A stretch of DNA of 64,000 nucleotides from JBJXHC01 sp964538485 (GTDB lineage: Bacteria; Bacteroidota; Ignavibacteria; UBA10030; UBA6906). Shown here piece by piece: positions 44,157-54,047 of this stretch; the stretch's first letter is position 1, and each line of letters begins with the position of its first letter. Under the pieces are notes generated by a model that was given only the letters and a program-made list of their open reading frames with translations, did no database searches and was not told where the DNA came from. Made by a program: the position numbers and the translations under genes. The stretch is taken from assembly GCA_964538485.1 (NCBI GenBank), contig CAZIHJ010000002.1:1-64000 (forward strand). The letters are read 5' to 3'.

Positions 44157-44376
44157 CAAGAGAACTTTCCGAAATCGCAACCCGCGAGGCCAATGTAGCT
44201 CCTGCGTGGTTGAAAGACGATTTCATCTGTCGAAGTTGAGGAGATCGGAGAAGGGATTGCATGTCGATGAAATCGCCCGTCCTTTGGGACGAGGCCTCGT
44301 TCCGGCTATAGAAATATTGGATGGAACGGGCAAAGCTCTGACTGATCCCCCTCCCACACCCCCAGCGATTTCGGAG

Positions 44377-44450
44377 TCGCCGATAATCCACTTCGCCCTG
44401 CGAGACGAGTCAACCGTAGGGGTTTGATTAATCAAACCCCTACAAAGAAA
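44377..44450 (+). repeat. Composite repeat A, copy 4 with variant palindrome
   Basis: A short head (TCGCCGATAA, CCCTGCGAGACG) followed by a 28-bp perfect palindrome at 44416-44443 with arm GTAGGGGTTTGATT. Six of the 14 arm positions differ from copies 1, 2 and 5, and all six are compensated in the other arm. Linker CAAAGAAA; no TTTGCG tail. Confidence 0.8.
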
Positions 44451-44499
44451 TGGAATTGGATGAAAAGAGTCGATAAACAGATGTGCTCCTGAGTTTTTC

Positions 44500-45462
44500 A
44501 TGAAAGCAAGCACATATACAGAGTACGGACCGCCTGAGGTTCTTCAACTCAGAGAGGTGGCAACACCCGTCCCAAAAGAGAACGAGGTGCTGATTAGAGT
44601 ACACGCAACAACAGTGAATCGAACTGATTGTGCGATGCTCAGAGCAAAGCCGTTCATCATGCGGTTTGGTACTGGATTGTTCAAACCCAAAGAACCGATA
44701 CTCGGAACCGATTTTGCAGGCACAGTTGAATCTGTGGCCAACAAAGTTACAATGTTCAAAGTTGGGGAGAGAGTCTTCGGGCTTAGTGACAGCGGATTAC
44801 ACTCTCATGCCCAGTACATGACGATCTCGGATGATAAAGGCCTGGCAACAATACCGGAGAAGGTAACATTTGAACAAGCCGCAGCCAGTGTGGAAGGTGC
44901 ACACTATGCATACAACATGATCAACAAAGTGGACATGAAGAGCGGGCAAAAGGTTCTGGTTAATGGCGCCACGGGAGCAATTGGTTCTGCCGCGGTTCAG
45001 CTGTCAAAGTACTATGGAGCACATGTGACTGCTATTTGCAGTACGAACAATTTGGAATTGGTAAGATCAATCGGAGCCGACAAGGTAATTGATTATGCAA
45101 AAGAGGATTTCACCAGGTCCAATGACAAGTATGATTTCATTTTTGACACAGTGGGAAAAAGCTCATTTGCAAAGTGTAAACCATTGCTGCAACCAGGTGG
45201 TGTGTACATTTCATCCGACCTGGGTCCGATGATTCAAAATCCATTCCTTGCGATCATTACCCCAATATTGGGAGGCAGAAAAGTCATATTTCCGATTCCG
45301 TTTGACTGTGCGAGGAGTGTTCGCCTCATCAAGAAGCTTATTGAGGAGGGGAAGTTTAGAGCAGTTATAGATCGACAATATCCGCTGGAGAAAATTGCCG
45401 ATGCGTTTAGGTATGTCGAAACCGGAGAGAAGATAGGAAACGTTGTAATAACGAATCAATAA
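44500..45462 (+). CDS. Zinc-independent MDR-family oxidoreductase (quinone oxidoreductase-like)
   Basis: 320 residues. A GroES-like N-terminal half (PPEVLQLREVATPVPKENEV, ILGTDFAGTVESV) is followed by a Rossmann domain with the NADPH motif VLVNGATGAIGSAAVQLSK (about 153-171). The zinc ligands of alcohol dehydrogenases are absent, as expected for the QOR/zeta-crystallin group. It likely reduces quinones or enals with NADPH. By eye the gene is more AT-rich than its housekeeping neighbours, and it lies between two repeat-A copies (palindromes at 44416-44443 and 45470-45497), which fits acquisition as a unit. Confidence 0.87.
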   Translation: MKASTYTEYGPPEVLQLREVATPVPKENEVLIRVHATTVNRTDCAMLRAKPFIMRFGTGLFKPKEPILGTDFAGTVESVANKVTMFKVGERVFGLSDSGLHSHAQYMTISDDKGLATIPEKVTFEQAAASVEGAHYAYNMINKVDMKSGQKVLVNGATGAIGSAAVQLSKYYGAHVTAICSTNNLELVRSIGADKVIDYAKEDFTRSNDKYDFIFDTVGKSSFAKCKPLLQPGGVYISSDLGPMIQNPFLAIITPILGGRKVIFPIPFDCARSVRLIKKLIEEGKFRAVIDRQYPLEKIADAFRYVETGEKIGNVVITNQ

Positions 45463-45469
45463 GCCAACC

Positions 45470-45547
45470 GTAGGGGCGTTCAATTGAACGCCCCTACAAA
45501 GAATCGACACCTATAATCTCTTTTGCGACCTTTGCGCCTTCGCGTGA
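45470..45547 (+). repeat. Composite repeat A, copy 5
   Basis: The palindrome at 45470-45497 (arms identical to copies 1 and 2), the linker CAAAGAATCGA and the TTTGCG tail fill nearly the whole space between convergent genes ending at 45462 and 45550. The palindrome could also act as a bidirectional transcript end. Confidence 0.85.
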
Positions 45548-45549
45548 AC

Positions 45550-46910
<1,361 letters not shown>

Positions 46911-46914
<4 letters not shown>

Positions 46915-47663
46915 CGTTGCTCCATGTTCGTGTGTAAAGAATCGGCACCGGTGATGAAGTGCGAGGGCATCACATCCTCGCCTGCCAGCACCGCCAGGCC
47001 AAACCGCTGTCCCTGCCTGTTGGAACGAATATCCCGCTCGTCGATCACTTCGCCCGGCACGTACCTGCTCTCCCCCATTTCAACAAAGTGGCCCATGTGG
47101 TCGGCAGCTTCCTCGGATTCCGACATGGCCGTAACAAATGCCGACCCGAAGAAATGCTGCAGCTTGTCCACGTCGCCGAACTGTCCCTTCGGCGTATCGG
47201 AGTAGAACCGGTTGGGAAGCGCGTGAACCCGCTCGTTGAACTCGTCTTCGAATTCGTATGTCAGCGGAACGGGTATTACCAGTCCGATCAGCGGCAGACG
47301 GAAATCCACGCGACGGTGTTCGATCGAGTTGAGCAGGCAGAGAAACAGCGCCTCATGCGTATTGCCCCATGTCAACTCCAGCGCACGGTGGTACAATGCA
47401 TCGACAGCGTGGACATCGCCATATGTTGCCCGGAACTCTTTGAACTCATCACTCAGGATATACTCACGGTGTTGATAGACATCCTGGAGAATTTTTGGGA
47501 TAAAGAACGGCGCAAAGAAGCTGATGGCTGCCGGTGGCGCATCGACCTCGGGGAAAGCCGGTGGTTGCTGGGAAAGTGAGGGCTGATGGAGTGCAAGGAA
47601 CATGAGTATGATATAGAATGAACTGTTCCACCGAGCCTGTTCAAAAGCTCCCAATAGTGTCAT
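46911..47663 (-). CDS. Predicted exported protein, DUF2279/YfiM-like
   Basis: About 230-250 residues. A hydrophobic N-terminus (SFYIILMFLALHQPSLSQQ) looks like a signal peptide, followed by helices and the motif DVDKLQHFFGSAFVTAM, which resembles the D-K-x-x-H-F-x-x-S/A core of the YfiM/DUF2279 periplasmic group (similarity from memory, not searched). The start is uncertain: ATG 47663 lies inside a hairpin repeat, and a later ATG is at 47603. It is translationally coupled to the sigma54 regulator downstream, so it may be an envelope component of the same response. Confidence 0.65.
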
Positions 47664-47771
47664 TCTGAGGCCCGATGCTTTTTATCAGGGCGAAGAATCT
47701 GATCAGGATGAGAGATTCTTCGGTCGCGGAGCCTGCGCTGAGCGTAGTCGAAGCGCTCCCTCAGAATGACA
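47658..47771. repeat. MITE-like hairpin element with 13-bp terminal inverted repeats
   Basis: TGTCATTCTGAGG at 47658-47670 is repeated in inverted form at 47759-47771. Inside lies a further inverted pair, GAAGAATCT / AGATTCTTC, and the motif TGAGCGTAGTCGAA (47739-47752), also present in the module at 2634-2789. The element of about 114 bp resembles the dispersed GTCATTCTGAGG repeats seen in many environmental genomes. No transposase is nearby. Confidence 0.75.
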
Positions 47772-47805
47772 ATCGTCTCCCCTGCATGGTATAAACCAAA
47801 CCGGC

Positions 47806-47905
47806 NNNNNNNNNNNNNNNNNNNNNNNNNNNNNNNNNNNNNNNNNNNNNNNNNNNNNNNNNNNNNNNNNNNNNNNNNNNNNNNNNNNNNNNNNNNNNNN
47901 NNNNN
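47806..47905. other. Assembly gap of exactly 100 N at the 3' end of the carboxyltransferase gene
   Basis: A placeholder run of N 35 bp from the hairpin element at 47658-47771. It hides the true C-terminus of the - strand gene. Confidence 0.95.
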
Positions 47906-49320
47906 ATTGCGAGAAGCGTTTCGCTCGCCTGCTTCCCACCCATCACCGCAATCTGCGCGCTGGGCCAGGCATAGATCAGCCGCGGGTCGTATCCTTTGCC
48001 GCACATGGCGTAGTTGCCAGCGCCGTAGCTGTTGCCCACCATGAATGTGAACTTGGGTACCACGCTGTTGGCAACGGCGTTCACCATCTTCGCCCCGTCC
48101 TTGATGATGCCACCCTGTTCGGCTCGACTGCCGACCATGAATCCGGTGACATCCTGGAAGAACACGAGAGGGATGCGTTTCTGGTTGCAGTTGAGAATGA
48201 AGCGGGCTGCTTTATCGGCGCTGTCGCTATAGATCACTCCGCCCACCTGCATCTCGCCTTTTTTGGTCTTGACGACCGAGCGCTGGTTGGCAACAATGCC
48301 GACAGCCCAGCCGTCGATGCGTGCGTAGCCGGTAACAATCGACTTGCCGAATCCGGCTTTGTACTCATCCATCTCACTGCCGTCAATGATGCGGGCGAGG
48401 ACTTCGTACATATCATACTGTTTGGAACGATCAACGGGCATGACGCCGTGGAGTTCTTTCACATCAAACTTCGGTGCGACGGAGGCGATCCGGTCAAAAC
48501 CTGCTTTCGGACCCGAGCCAAGTTTGCTGACAATGCTTCTGATTTTCTTGAGACACTCATCGTCGTTCGCCATCTTGTGGTCGGTGACGCCGCTGATCTC
48601 GCAGTGCATCGTCGCCCCGCCGAGCAGCTCGTTGTCGATCTCCTCACCAATGGCGGCTTTGACGAGATGCGAACCGGCGAGAAACACACTCCCGGTTTTA
48701 TCCACGATCAGCGCTTCATCGCTCATGATTGGGAGATACGCACCACCGGCAACACACGGTCCCATGATGGCAGCAATCTGCGTGATACCCATGGACGACA
48801 TGACGGCATTGTTCCGGAAGATGCGGCCGAAATGCTCTTTGTCCGGGAAGATCTCACTTTGCAATGGCAAGAATACGCCCGCCGAATCAACCAGATAAAC
48901 GATGGGGAGCCGGTTCTCGATAGAAATTTCCTGGGCGCGGAGGTTCTTCTTGCAGGTAATCGGGAACCACGCCCCGGCTTTCACCGTGGCATCATTAGCG
49001 ACGATAACCACTTCACGTCCGTGAATTTTCCCAATCCCAAACACCGTCCCCGACGAAGGCGCACCGCCATATTCTTCATACATCTCGAACGCAGTGAACA
49101 GCCCGACCTCAAGGAAGTAGCTTCCGGGATCAATCAGTTTCTGGATTCGCTCGCGTGCGGTGAGCTTGCCTTTCTGGTGGAGTTTCTCGATAGCCACCTT
49201 GCCGCCGCCAAGCTTCACCGCTTCGGCTCGCTGGTGTACGATATCGAGGAGTTTGCCGTAGGCCTCTTCGTTCTTCAGGAACGAGGGGGTCTTCTGAATT
49301 GCGGAACCGATCTGCGCCAT
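47906..49320 (-). CDS. Acyl-CoA carboxylase carboxyltransferase (methylcrotonyl-CoA carboxylase beta-like), 3' end missing
   Basis: About 472 residues are visible before the gap. It matches the beta subunit of biotin-dependent acyl-CoA carboxylases and is closest in motif to methylcrotonyl-CoA carboxylase: YLVDSAGVFLPLQSEIFPD, HFGRIFRNNAVMSSMGI, MGPCVAGGAYLPIMSDE and GGIIKDGAKMVNAVANS, with SYGAGNYAMCGKGYDPR in the second crotonase fold. It transfers carboxyl from biotin to an acyl-CoA (leucine breakdown, or propionyl-CoA). The frame continued across the N run ends in a short tail (AGLVYTMQGRRLSF) made of repeat DNA and is not the real C-terminus. The acyl-CoA dehydrogenase and meaB genes follow the same orientation upstream. 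Confidence 0.88.
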
Positions 49321-49432
49321 GAACGTCCTTCCTTGTAACTATTCCACTTCGCTATTCATTATTCTTTGACCTCACCCCTAGTGGCAGTCCACAAATTCAC
49401 TATCCCACATAATTGTAGTACACCCCTCTTTG

Positions 49433-49481
49433 ATTCTCCCCTCCCGCCACAAAGACGGCGGGCGGGCGGAAAGGGGAGAAT
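49433..49481. repeat. Imperfect inverted repeat in the gap 49321-49616
   Basis: ATTCTCCCCT (49433-49442) pairs with AGGGGAGAAT (49472-49481), with an inner pair CCCGCC / GGCGGG. Weaker complementarity (ATCCCAC / GTGGGAT-like) extends outwards. No gene in this 296-bp gap. Confidence 0.6.
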
Positions 49482-49556
49482 GAATTGTGGTGGGATGGTG
49501 GGCATGGACTCATTGCTTACTTCTTGGACAGCCACTGTAATATCATTCTTCCCCGA

Positions 49557-49597
49557 TGAATATCGAATAGTGAACAGAGAACCATGAAGTCAGAAGT
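49557..49597 (+). repeat. Dispersed repeat family B, copy 3
   Basis: TGAATATCGAATAGTGAACAG, then GAAGTCAGAAGT, is a diverged copy of the repeats at 4097 and 4355, 45 kb away. Confidence 0.65.
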
Positions 49598-49616
49598 CAT
49601 TTTCCGGAACTCCCAA

Positions 49617-50786
49617 TTAGCTGAGAAGGTTTCTTGCAATCACCATCTTCTGTACTTCGGACGTCCCTTCGCCGATGGTCATAAGCTTGACGTCGCGGTA
49701 CAACTTCTCGATGGGAAACTCTTTGATGTACCCGTACCCGCCGTGGATTTGGAGCCCCTCGTTTGTTGCGCGCACAGCGGCTTCGCTCGCAAAGTATTTG
49801 GCCTGCGCTGCGGCAAGATTGATATTCATCCCCTGTGCCTTCATCCATGCCGCCTTTTGGGTGAGAAGCCGTGAGGCGTTGATCTCGGTTGCCATGTCGG
49901 CCAATTTCCATTGGATGCCCTGGAATTCTCCAATGGGTTTTCCGAACTGGCGCCGCTCCTTCGCATATTTCAAACTTGCATCCAGCGCGCCTTGCGCAAT
50001 ACCGACGGACATTGCTGCAATGCCGACTCTGCCACCATCAAGCACCTTGAGCGCCTGTTTGAACCCCTCGCCCACTTCACCAAGAAGATTCTCGCCGGGC
50101 ACACGGACGTTTTCAAAGATCAACGTCGCTGTGTCGCTTGAACGAAGTCCCAACTTATTCTCTTTCTTGCCGATAGTGAAGCCCTTCATTCCTTTCTCAA
50201 GGACAAATGCCGAGACACTCGACTTGCCTTTGCTTGAGTCGGTGACTGCCATGATCACGTAGGTTGAGCCGACGGAACCTTGCGTAATGAACGTCTTGCT
50301 TCCGTTGATGACCCAGTCTTTTCCATCGCGCTTGGCAAGGGTCCTCATGCCGCCCGAGTCGCTGCCGGAGCCGGGTTCGGTCAATCCCCAAGCACCGAGT
50401 TTACGACCGGAAGCGAGATCAGGGACGAATCGCTTCTTCTGCTCGTCATTGGCGAAGAGCATGATGTGTCCGGTGCAGAGACTATTATGCGAAGCAACCG
50501 TAAGGGCGACGGAAGGATCGACACGGGCGATTTCTTCTATGATGACGATGGCTTCGAGATCGGTGAGTCCGGCTCCGCCCAATTCCTCCGGCCAGGTAAT
50601 GCCCATAAAGCCGAGGGCTCCAAGTTTCTCCACGGTCTCAAAAGGAAACTCCTGTGACTCATCGTACTTCATTATCAGGGGACGCATTTCAGTCTCCGCA
50701 AACTCCCGCGCGAGTTGCTGCACGGCCTTCTGACTTTCCGTGAGATTGAAATCCATACCCTGTGTCATCACCATTTCTTGACTCAT
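49617..50786 (-). CDS. Acyl-CoA dehydrogenase (short/branched-chain type)
   Basis: 389 residues. AGGAG 5 nt upstream fixes the start at 50786. FAD and substrate signatures GAWGLTEPGSGSDSGG and the C-terminal GYGYIKEFPIEKLYRDVK are typical of butyryl/isobutyryl/2-methylbutyryl-CoA dehydrogenases; the catalytic Glu is about residue 373 in TIGEGTSEVQ. It oxidises a short acyl-CoA to the enoyl-CoA, passing electrons to ETF. Isovaleryl-CoA is plausible, given the methylcrotonyl-CoA carboxylase-like gene downstream, but the motif set fits butyryl-CoA equally well. It begins 13 nt after meaB. Confidence 0.92.
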   Translation of the reverse strand: MSQEMVMTQGMDFNLTESQKAVQQLAREFAETEMRPLIMKYDESQEFPFETVEKLGALGFMGITWPEELGGAGLTDLEAIVIIEEIARVDPSVALTVASHNSLCTGHIMLFANDEQKKRFVPDLASGRKLGAWGLTEPGSGSDSGGMRTLAKRDGKDWVINGSKTFITQGSVGSTYVIMAVTDSSKGKSSVSAFVLEKGMKGFTIGKKENKLGLRSSDTATLIFENVRVPGENLLGEVGEGFKQALKVLDGGRVGIAAMSVGIAQGALDASLKYAKERRQFGKPIGEFQGIQWKLADMATEINASRLLTQKAAWMKAQGMNINLAAAQAKYFASEAAVRATNEGLQIHGGYGYIKEFPIEKLYRDVKLMTIGEGTSEVQKMVIARNLLS

Positions 50787-50798
50787 AGAACTCCTGAT

Positions 50799-51749
50799 TT
50801 AATGGTTGCGGAAATTATCTATCAATTCATGTGCAACGTCGTATGGCGTTGCGGTCAGGTTCACGACGGCATCAATCCTTGACGACAGCAATCGCTTCCG
50901 TTCGTCTCCCCAGAAGTCGATCTTCAGTCTGTCGGCGATTAATTCTCTGACCCGATTCTCAAGTCGGGCCTTACGACGCTCAAGCAATCCACCGCTTTTC
51001 TCAAGGAATGCGCGGTGTGAAGCAATCTGCCCGGCGATCTCCTCCGTGCCTTTCCCTTCGCTTGCAACACACTTGAGCACATCAGGCATCCATTCGGAAT
51101 GCTTGCGGAAATGAAGGATCATCTTCAATGACATAATCGCCTGGTCTGCACCGGCACGATCGGCCTTGTTAAGCACGAAGAAATCCGCTATCTCCATCAG
51201 TCCGGCCTTCATCGCCTGGATGGAATCACCCGATTCGGGAACGAGCACGACGACCGTCGTATCCGCCGCTCCGGCAATATCCAATTCGGATTGTCCGACA
51301 CCGACGGTTTCATAAATAATAATATCCTTGCCCGCTGCATCCAGAATATCTGCGGCTTCCATCGCCTTCTTGCTCAGTCCTCCCAGACTTCCCCGGGACG
51401 CCATACTGCGGATGAATACACCATCATCCATCTCCACGTCGGTCATGCGTACACGGTCGCCAAGCAGCGCGCCGCCCGTAAACGGACTGGTGGGATCCAC
51501 GGCAATAATACCAACGCTCACGCCGGACTTCCGATAGAATTGCGCGAGCCTATTGGTGATGGTACTCTTTCCAGCTCCCGGAGGACCTGTAATGCCGATG
51601 CGATACGCTTTGCCCGTGCGCGGATATACAGCTCCAAGCAGTTTCTCTGAGCCCTCGGACTCATTCTCCACGATCGAGATCGCACGCGCAATTGTCACCC
51701 GGTCACCCTGTGCGAGCTTTCCGATATCAATCGCCGGACTACGCGCCAT
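50799..51749 (-). CDS. meaB: MeaB/ArgK-family GTPase (methylmalonyl-CoA mutase chaperone)
   Basis: 316 residues. Walker A GPPGAGKST at 55-63, a preceding N-terminal helix region, VDPTSPFTGGALLGDRVRM, the switch region ETVGVGQSELDIA and base-recognition NKAD are diagnostic of the MeaB group. It loads and protects adenosylcobalamin in methylmalonyl-CoA mutase. The mutase itself is not in the window. Its presence next to an acyl-CoA carboxylase subunit argues for a propionyl-CoA to succinyl-CoA route somewhere in the genome. Starts within the last 11 nt of the epimerase gene. Confidence 0.94.
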   Translation of the reverse strand: MARSPAIDIGKLAQGDRVTIARAISIVENESEGSEKLLGAVYPRTGKAYRIGITGPPGAGKSTITNRLAQFYRKSGVSVGIIAVDPTSPFTGGALLGDRVRMTDVEMDDGVFIRSMASRGSLGGLSKKAMEAADILDAAGKDIIIYETVGVGQSELDIAGAADTTVVVLVPESGDSIQAMKAGLMEIADFFVLNKADRAGADQAIMSLKMILHFRKHSEWMPDVLKCVASEGKGTEEIAGQIASHRAFLEKSGGLLERRKARLENRVRELIADRLKIDFWGDERKRLLSSRIDAVVNLTATPYDVAHELIDNFRNH

Positions 51750-52674
51750 GCGCCAGCTCGTTCCTGAAAAAGTCCACCGTTCGCCGCAAACCCTCTTCCA
51801 ACGTCACCTCCGGTTTCCAGCCAAGGGTCTTTTGAATTTTTGCGGAGGTGAGAACGCTGCGCATCTGTTCGCCCTTCTTGGCTTCACCATGTTTCTCTTC
51901 AATCGTCGTTCCGGTCAGCTTCCTTAGAATATTGAAGACACCGTTCACGTCAGTCTCAATACCCGTCCCGATATTGAAGTAATCCGAGCCCTTCACCTGC
52001 AATGCAAGCACGTTTGCCTTCACCACATCACCGACGAACACATAGTCACGTGTCTGCTTGCCTTCACCATTGATGACTGCCTGCTCATTCTTCAACATTC
52101 GTGTGGTGAATACAGAAACCACACCCGCTTCGCCTTCCGGGTTCTGGCGTGGCCCGTACACGTTTGCATATCTGAGACTCACGAAATCGAGGCCGTGTAC
52201 CGCTTTGTAGTAGAACATGTAGTGTTCGGTGGTGAGCTTTGCGATACCGTAGGGGGAGATCGGGCGGGCGGGGTGATTTTCGTCAGCAGGGAAAAAATCC
52301 TGCTCACCGTACATCGCACCGCCGCTGGAGGAAAAGATGAACTTGCGAACACGCGTCCTCATTGCATATTCCAGCAGATTGATGGCACCAATGATATTGA
52401 CGTTTGCGTCATACGCGGGATCGGACACGGATTTGCGGACGTCAATCTGGGCCGCCTGGTGATTGACAACATCGAATTGTTGTGAACGGAAGACCTGTTC
52501 GACCTGTGCAGCTTCGCGAATATCGACATGATGAAATGTCGCTTTGGGATTGATGTTCTTCTTCTTGCCCGTCGAGAGGTTGTCCATGATGGACACGTGA
52601 TGCCCTTCGTTCACGTATGCATCGACAATCTGTGATCCGATAAATCCAGCACCACCGGTTACGAGAATCTTCAT
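51739..52674 (-). CDS. NAD-dependent epimerase/dehydratase (UDP-glucose 4-epimerase-like)
   Basis: 311 residues, extended SDR fold. NAD motif GGAGFIG at 7-13, catalytic YxxxK as Tyr142 and Lys146 in SPYGIAKLTTEH, Ser in FSSSGGAMYGE, and YANVYGPRQNPEGEAGV are typical of GalE/WbpP-type epimerases. It interconverts NDP-sugars for glycan synthesis; the exact sugar is unknown. The 3' end overlaps meaB by 11 nt even though the functions differ. Confidence 0.9.
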   Translation of the reverse strand: MKILVTGGAGFIGSQIVDAYVNEGHHVSIMDNLSTGKKKNINPKATFHHVDIREAAQVEQVFRSQQFDVVNHQAAQIDVRKSVSDPAYDANVNIIGAINLLEYAMRTRVRKFIFSSSGGAMYGEQDFFPADENHPARPISPYGIAKLTTEHYMFYYKAVHGLDFVSLRYANVYGPRQNPEGEAGVVSVFTTRMLKNEQAVINGEGKQTRDYVFVGDVVKANVLALQVKGSDYFNIGTGIETDVNGVFNILRKLTGTTIEEKHGEAKKGEQMRSVLTSAKIQKTLGWKPEVTLEEGLRRTVDFFRNELAHGA

Positions 52675-52729
52675 GTACGCCTCATTTGAATTGTGAGATA
52701 CTTCGAGAATACCAAGTCACCAGATCCAG

Positions 52730-54046
52730 CTATATTGCCTGCACCGCTTTGTTGACGTTTTTCGACAGAGCTCTGTGAGCGATGTCGCGACGATAGTGCA
52801 TTCCCTCAAAAGAAATCTTATTTACTGCTTCATACGCACGGGCAACCACATCCGAAAGACCGGCGCGGGCACTAAATGCGGTGATGGAGAGGACTCTGCC
52901 TCCACGGGTGATCGTTCTCCCCCTCGCTTCGTTGGTTCCACCATGGAAGACAGCAACATCCTTCATGTCAGAAACCGAATGCAACCCGTGTATTTCATGA
53001 CCCGTTGTGTATTTGTCAGGATAACCGTGCGACGCAAGCACAACACAGACCGCCGCGCCAGGGATTTCAGCATGAGTCTGAGGAACGGACTGTACATTAC
53101 CCGAAGCAGTTGCGATGAGAAGCTCGACGAAGTCACCTCCGAACAACGGTAACACAACCTGTGTTTCCGGATCGCCAAAGCGGGAATTGTATTCCACCAC
53201 TTTGGGTCCTGCTGTGGTGATCATGACACCAACGTACAAACATCCTTTGTAAGGATGACCGTCGTTTCTCATTCCACTCAACGTCGGCTCAACAATCTCC
53301 GCGATAATTCTCTGCATCACTTCCGGTGTTACGATCGGGGCGGGCGCATAGGCACCCATTCCACCGGTGTTTTTCCCTCTGTCACCGTCCAATACGCGCT
53401 TATGGTCCTGTGCCGGCGCAAGAACGACATACGACGTTCCATCACATACTGCAAACACCGATGCTTCTTCACCTTCCATAAATTCTTCGACCACAACCGT
53501 GTCGCTCGCTGCCCCAAACGAATGACGGGACATCATATCTTCAAGTGCGGCAACGGCCTCATTTGACGACTGACAGATAATCACACCCTTTCCCGCCGCC
53601 AGGCCATCAGCTTTCAACACCAGTGGAAACGTGTGCGCTCTTACGTATGTAAGTGCAGCGTCAAGCTCATTACTTGAAAATGTCCTGTGTGCTGCAGAGG
53701 GAATATGATGCCGTTGCATGAACTCCTTGGCAAACCCCTTGCTCCATTCGAGTCGGGCGGCTGCCTTTGACGGTCCGAAAATGCGGAGCCCCCGTTGCTC
53801 GAAGAGATCAACGATGCCCTCGGCGAGAGGTTGTTCAGGCCCGACAACTGTCAGATCAATGTGTTGTTCCATTGCCCACTGAAGCAACCCTGTGATATCT
53901 GTTCCAGCAATGGAAACACACTGTGCCAACGCGGCGATGCCGGGATTCCCGGGAGCGCAATACAATGCAGTGACACGCTTGCTCTGACTGATCTTCCAGA
54001 CGAGAGCATGCTCTCTGGCGCCGGAACCGATGACGAGAATTCTCAT
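52730..54046 (-). CDS. purD: Phosphoribosylamine-glycine ligase
   Basis: 438 residues from ATG 54046 (MRILVIGSGAREHALVWKI), the canonical N-terminus; a TTG four codons earlier is possible. The ATP-grasp core shows PLVLKADGLAAGKGVIICQ, GEEASVFAVCDG, GGMGAYAPAPIV and VEYNSRFGDPETQVVLP. It catalyses the second step of purine synthesis (GAR synthetase). It starts one base after the stop of the glycosyltransferase gene; no clear Shine-Dalgarno site, consistent with coupling. Confidence 0.96.
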   Translation of the reverse strand: MRILVIGSGAREHALVWKISQSKRVTALYCAPGNPGIAALAQCVSIAGTDITGLLQWAMEQHIDLTVVGPEQPLAEGIVDLFEQRGLRIFGPSKAAARLEWSKGFAKEFMQRHHIPSAAHRTFSSNELDAALTYVRAHTFPLVLKADGLAAGKGVIICQSSNEAVAALEDMMSRHSFGAASDTVVVEEFMEGEEASVFAVCDGTSYVVLAPAQDHKRVLDGDRGKNTGGMGAYAPAPIVTPEVMQRIIAEIVEPTLSGMRNDGHPYKGCLYVGVMITTAGPKVVEYNSRFGDPETQVVLPLFGGDFVELLIATASGNVQSVPQTHAEIPGAAVCVVLASHGYPDKYTTGHEIHGLHSVSDMKDVAVFHGGTNEARGRTITRGGRVLSITAFSARAGLSDVVARAYEAVNKISFEGMHYRRDIAHRALSKNVNKAVQAI

Positions 54047-54047
54047 G

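Noticed and set aside
44002..44391. 129-codon - strand frame in the repeat-rich gap
   Set aside because: It runs through several hairpins and repeat-A DNA, lacks a ribosome site and matches nothing recognisable.
41803..45497. CRISPR-like reading of the repeated palindromes
   Set aside because: Spacing is irregular (hundreds of bp to over 1 kb), genes lie between copies, and there are no spacer-sized intervals or cas genes.
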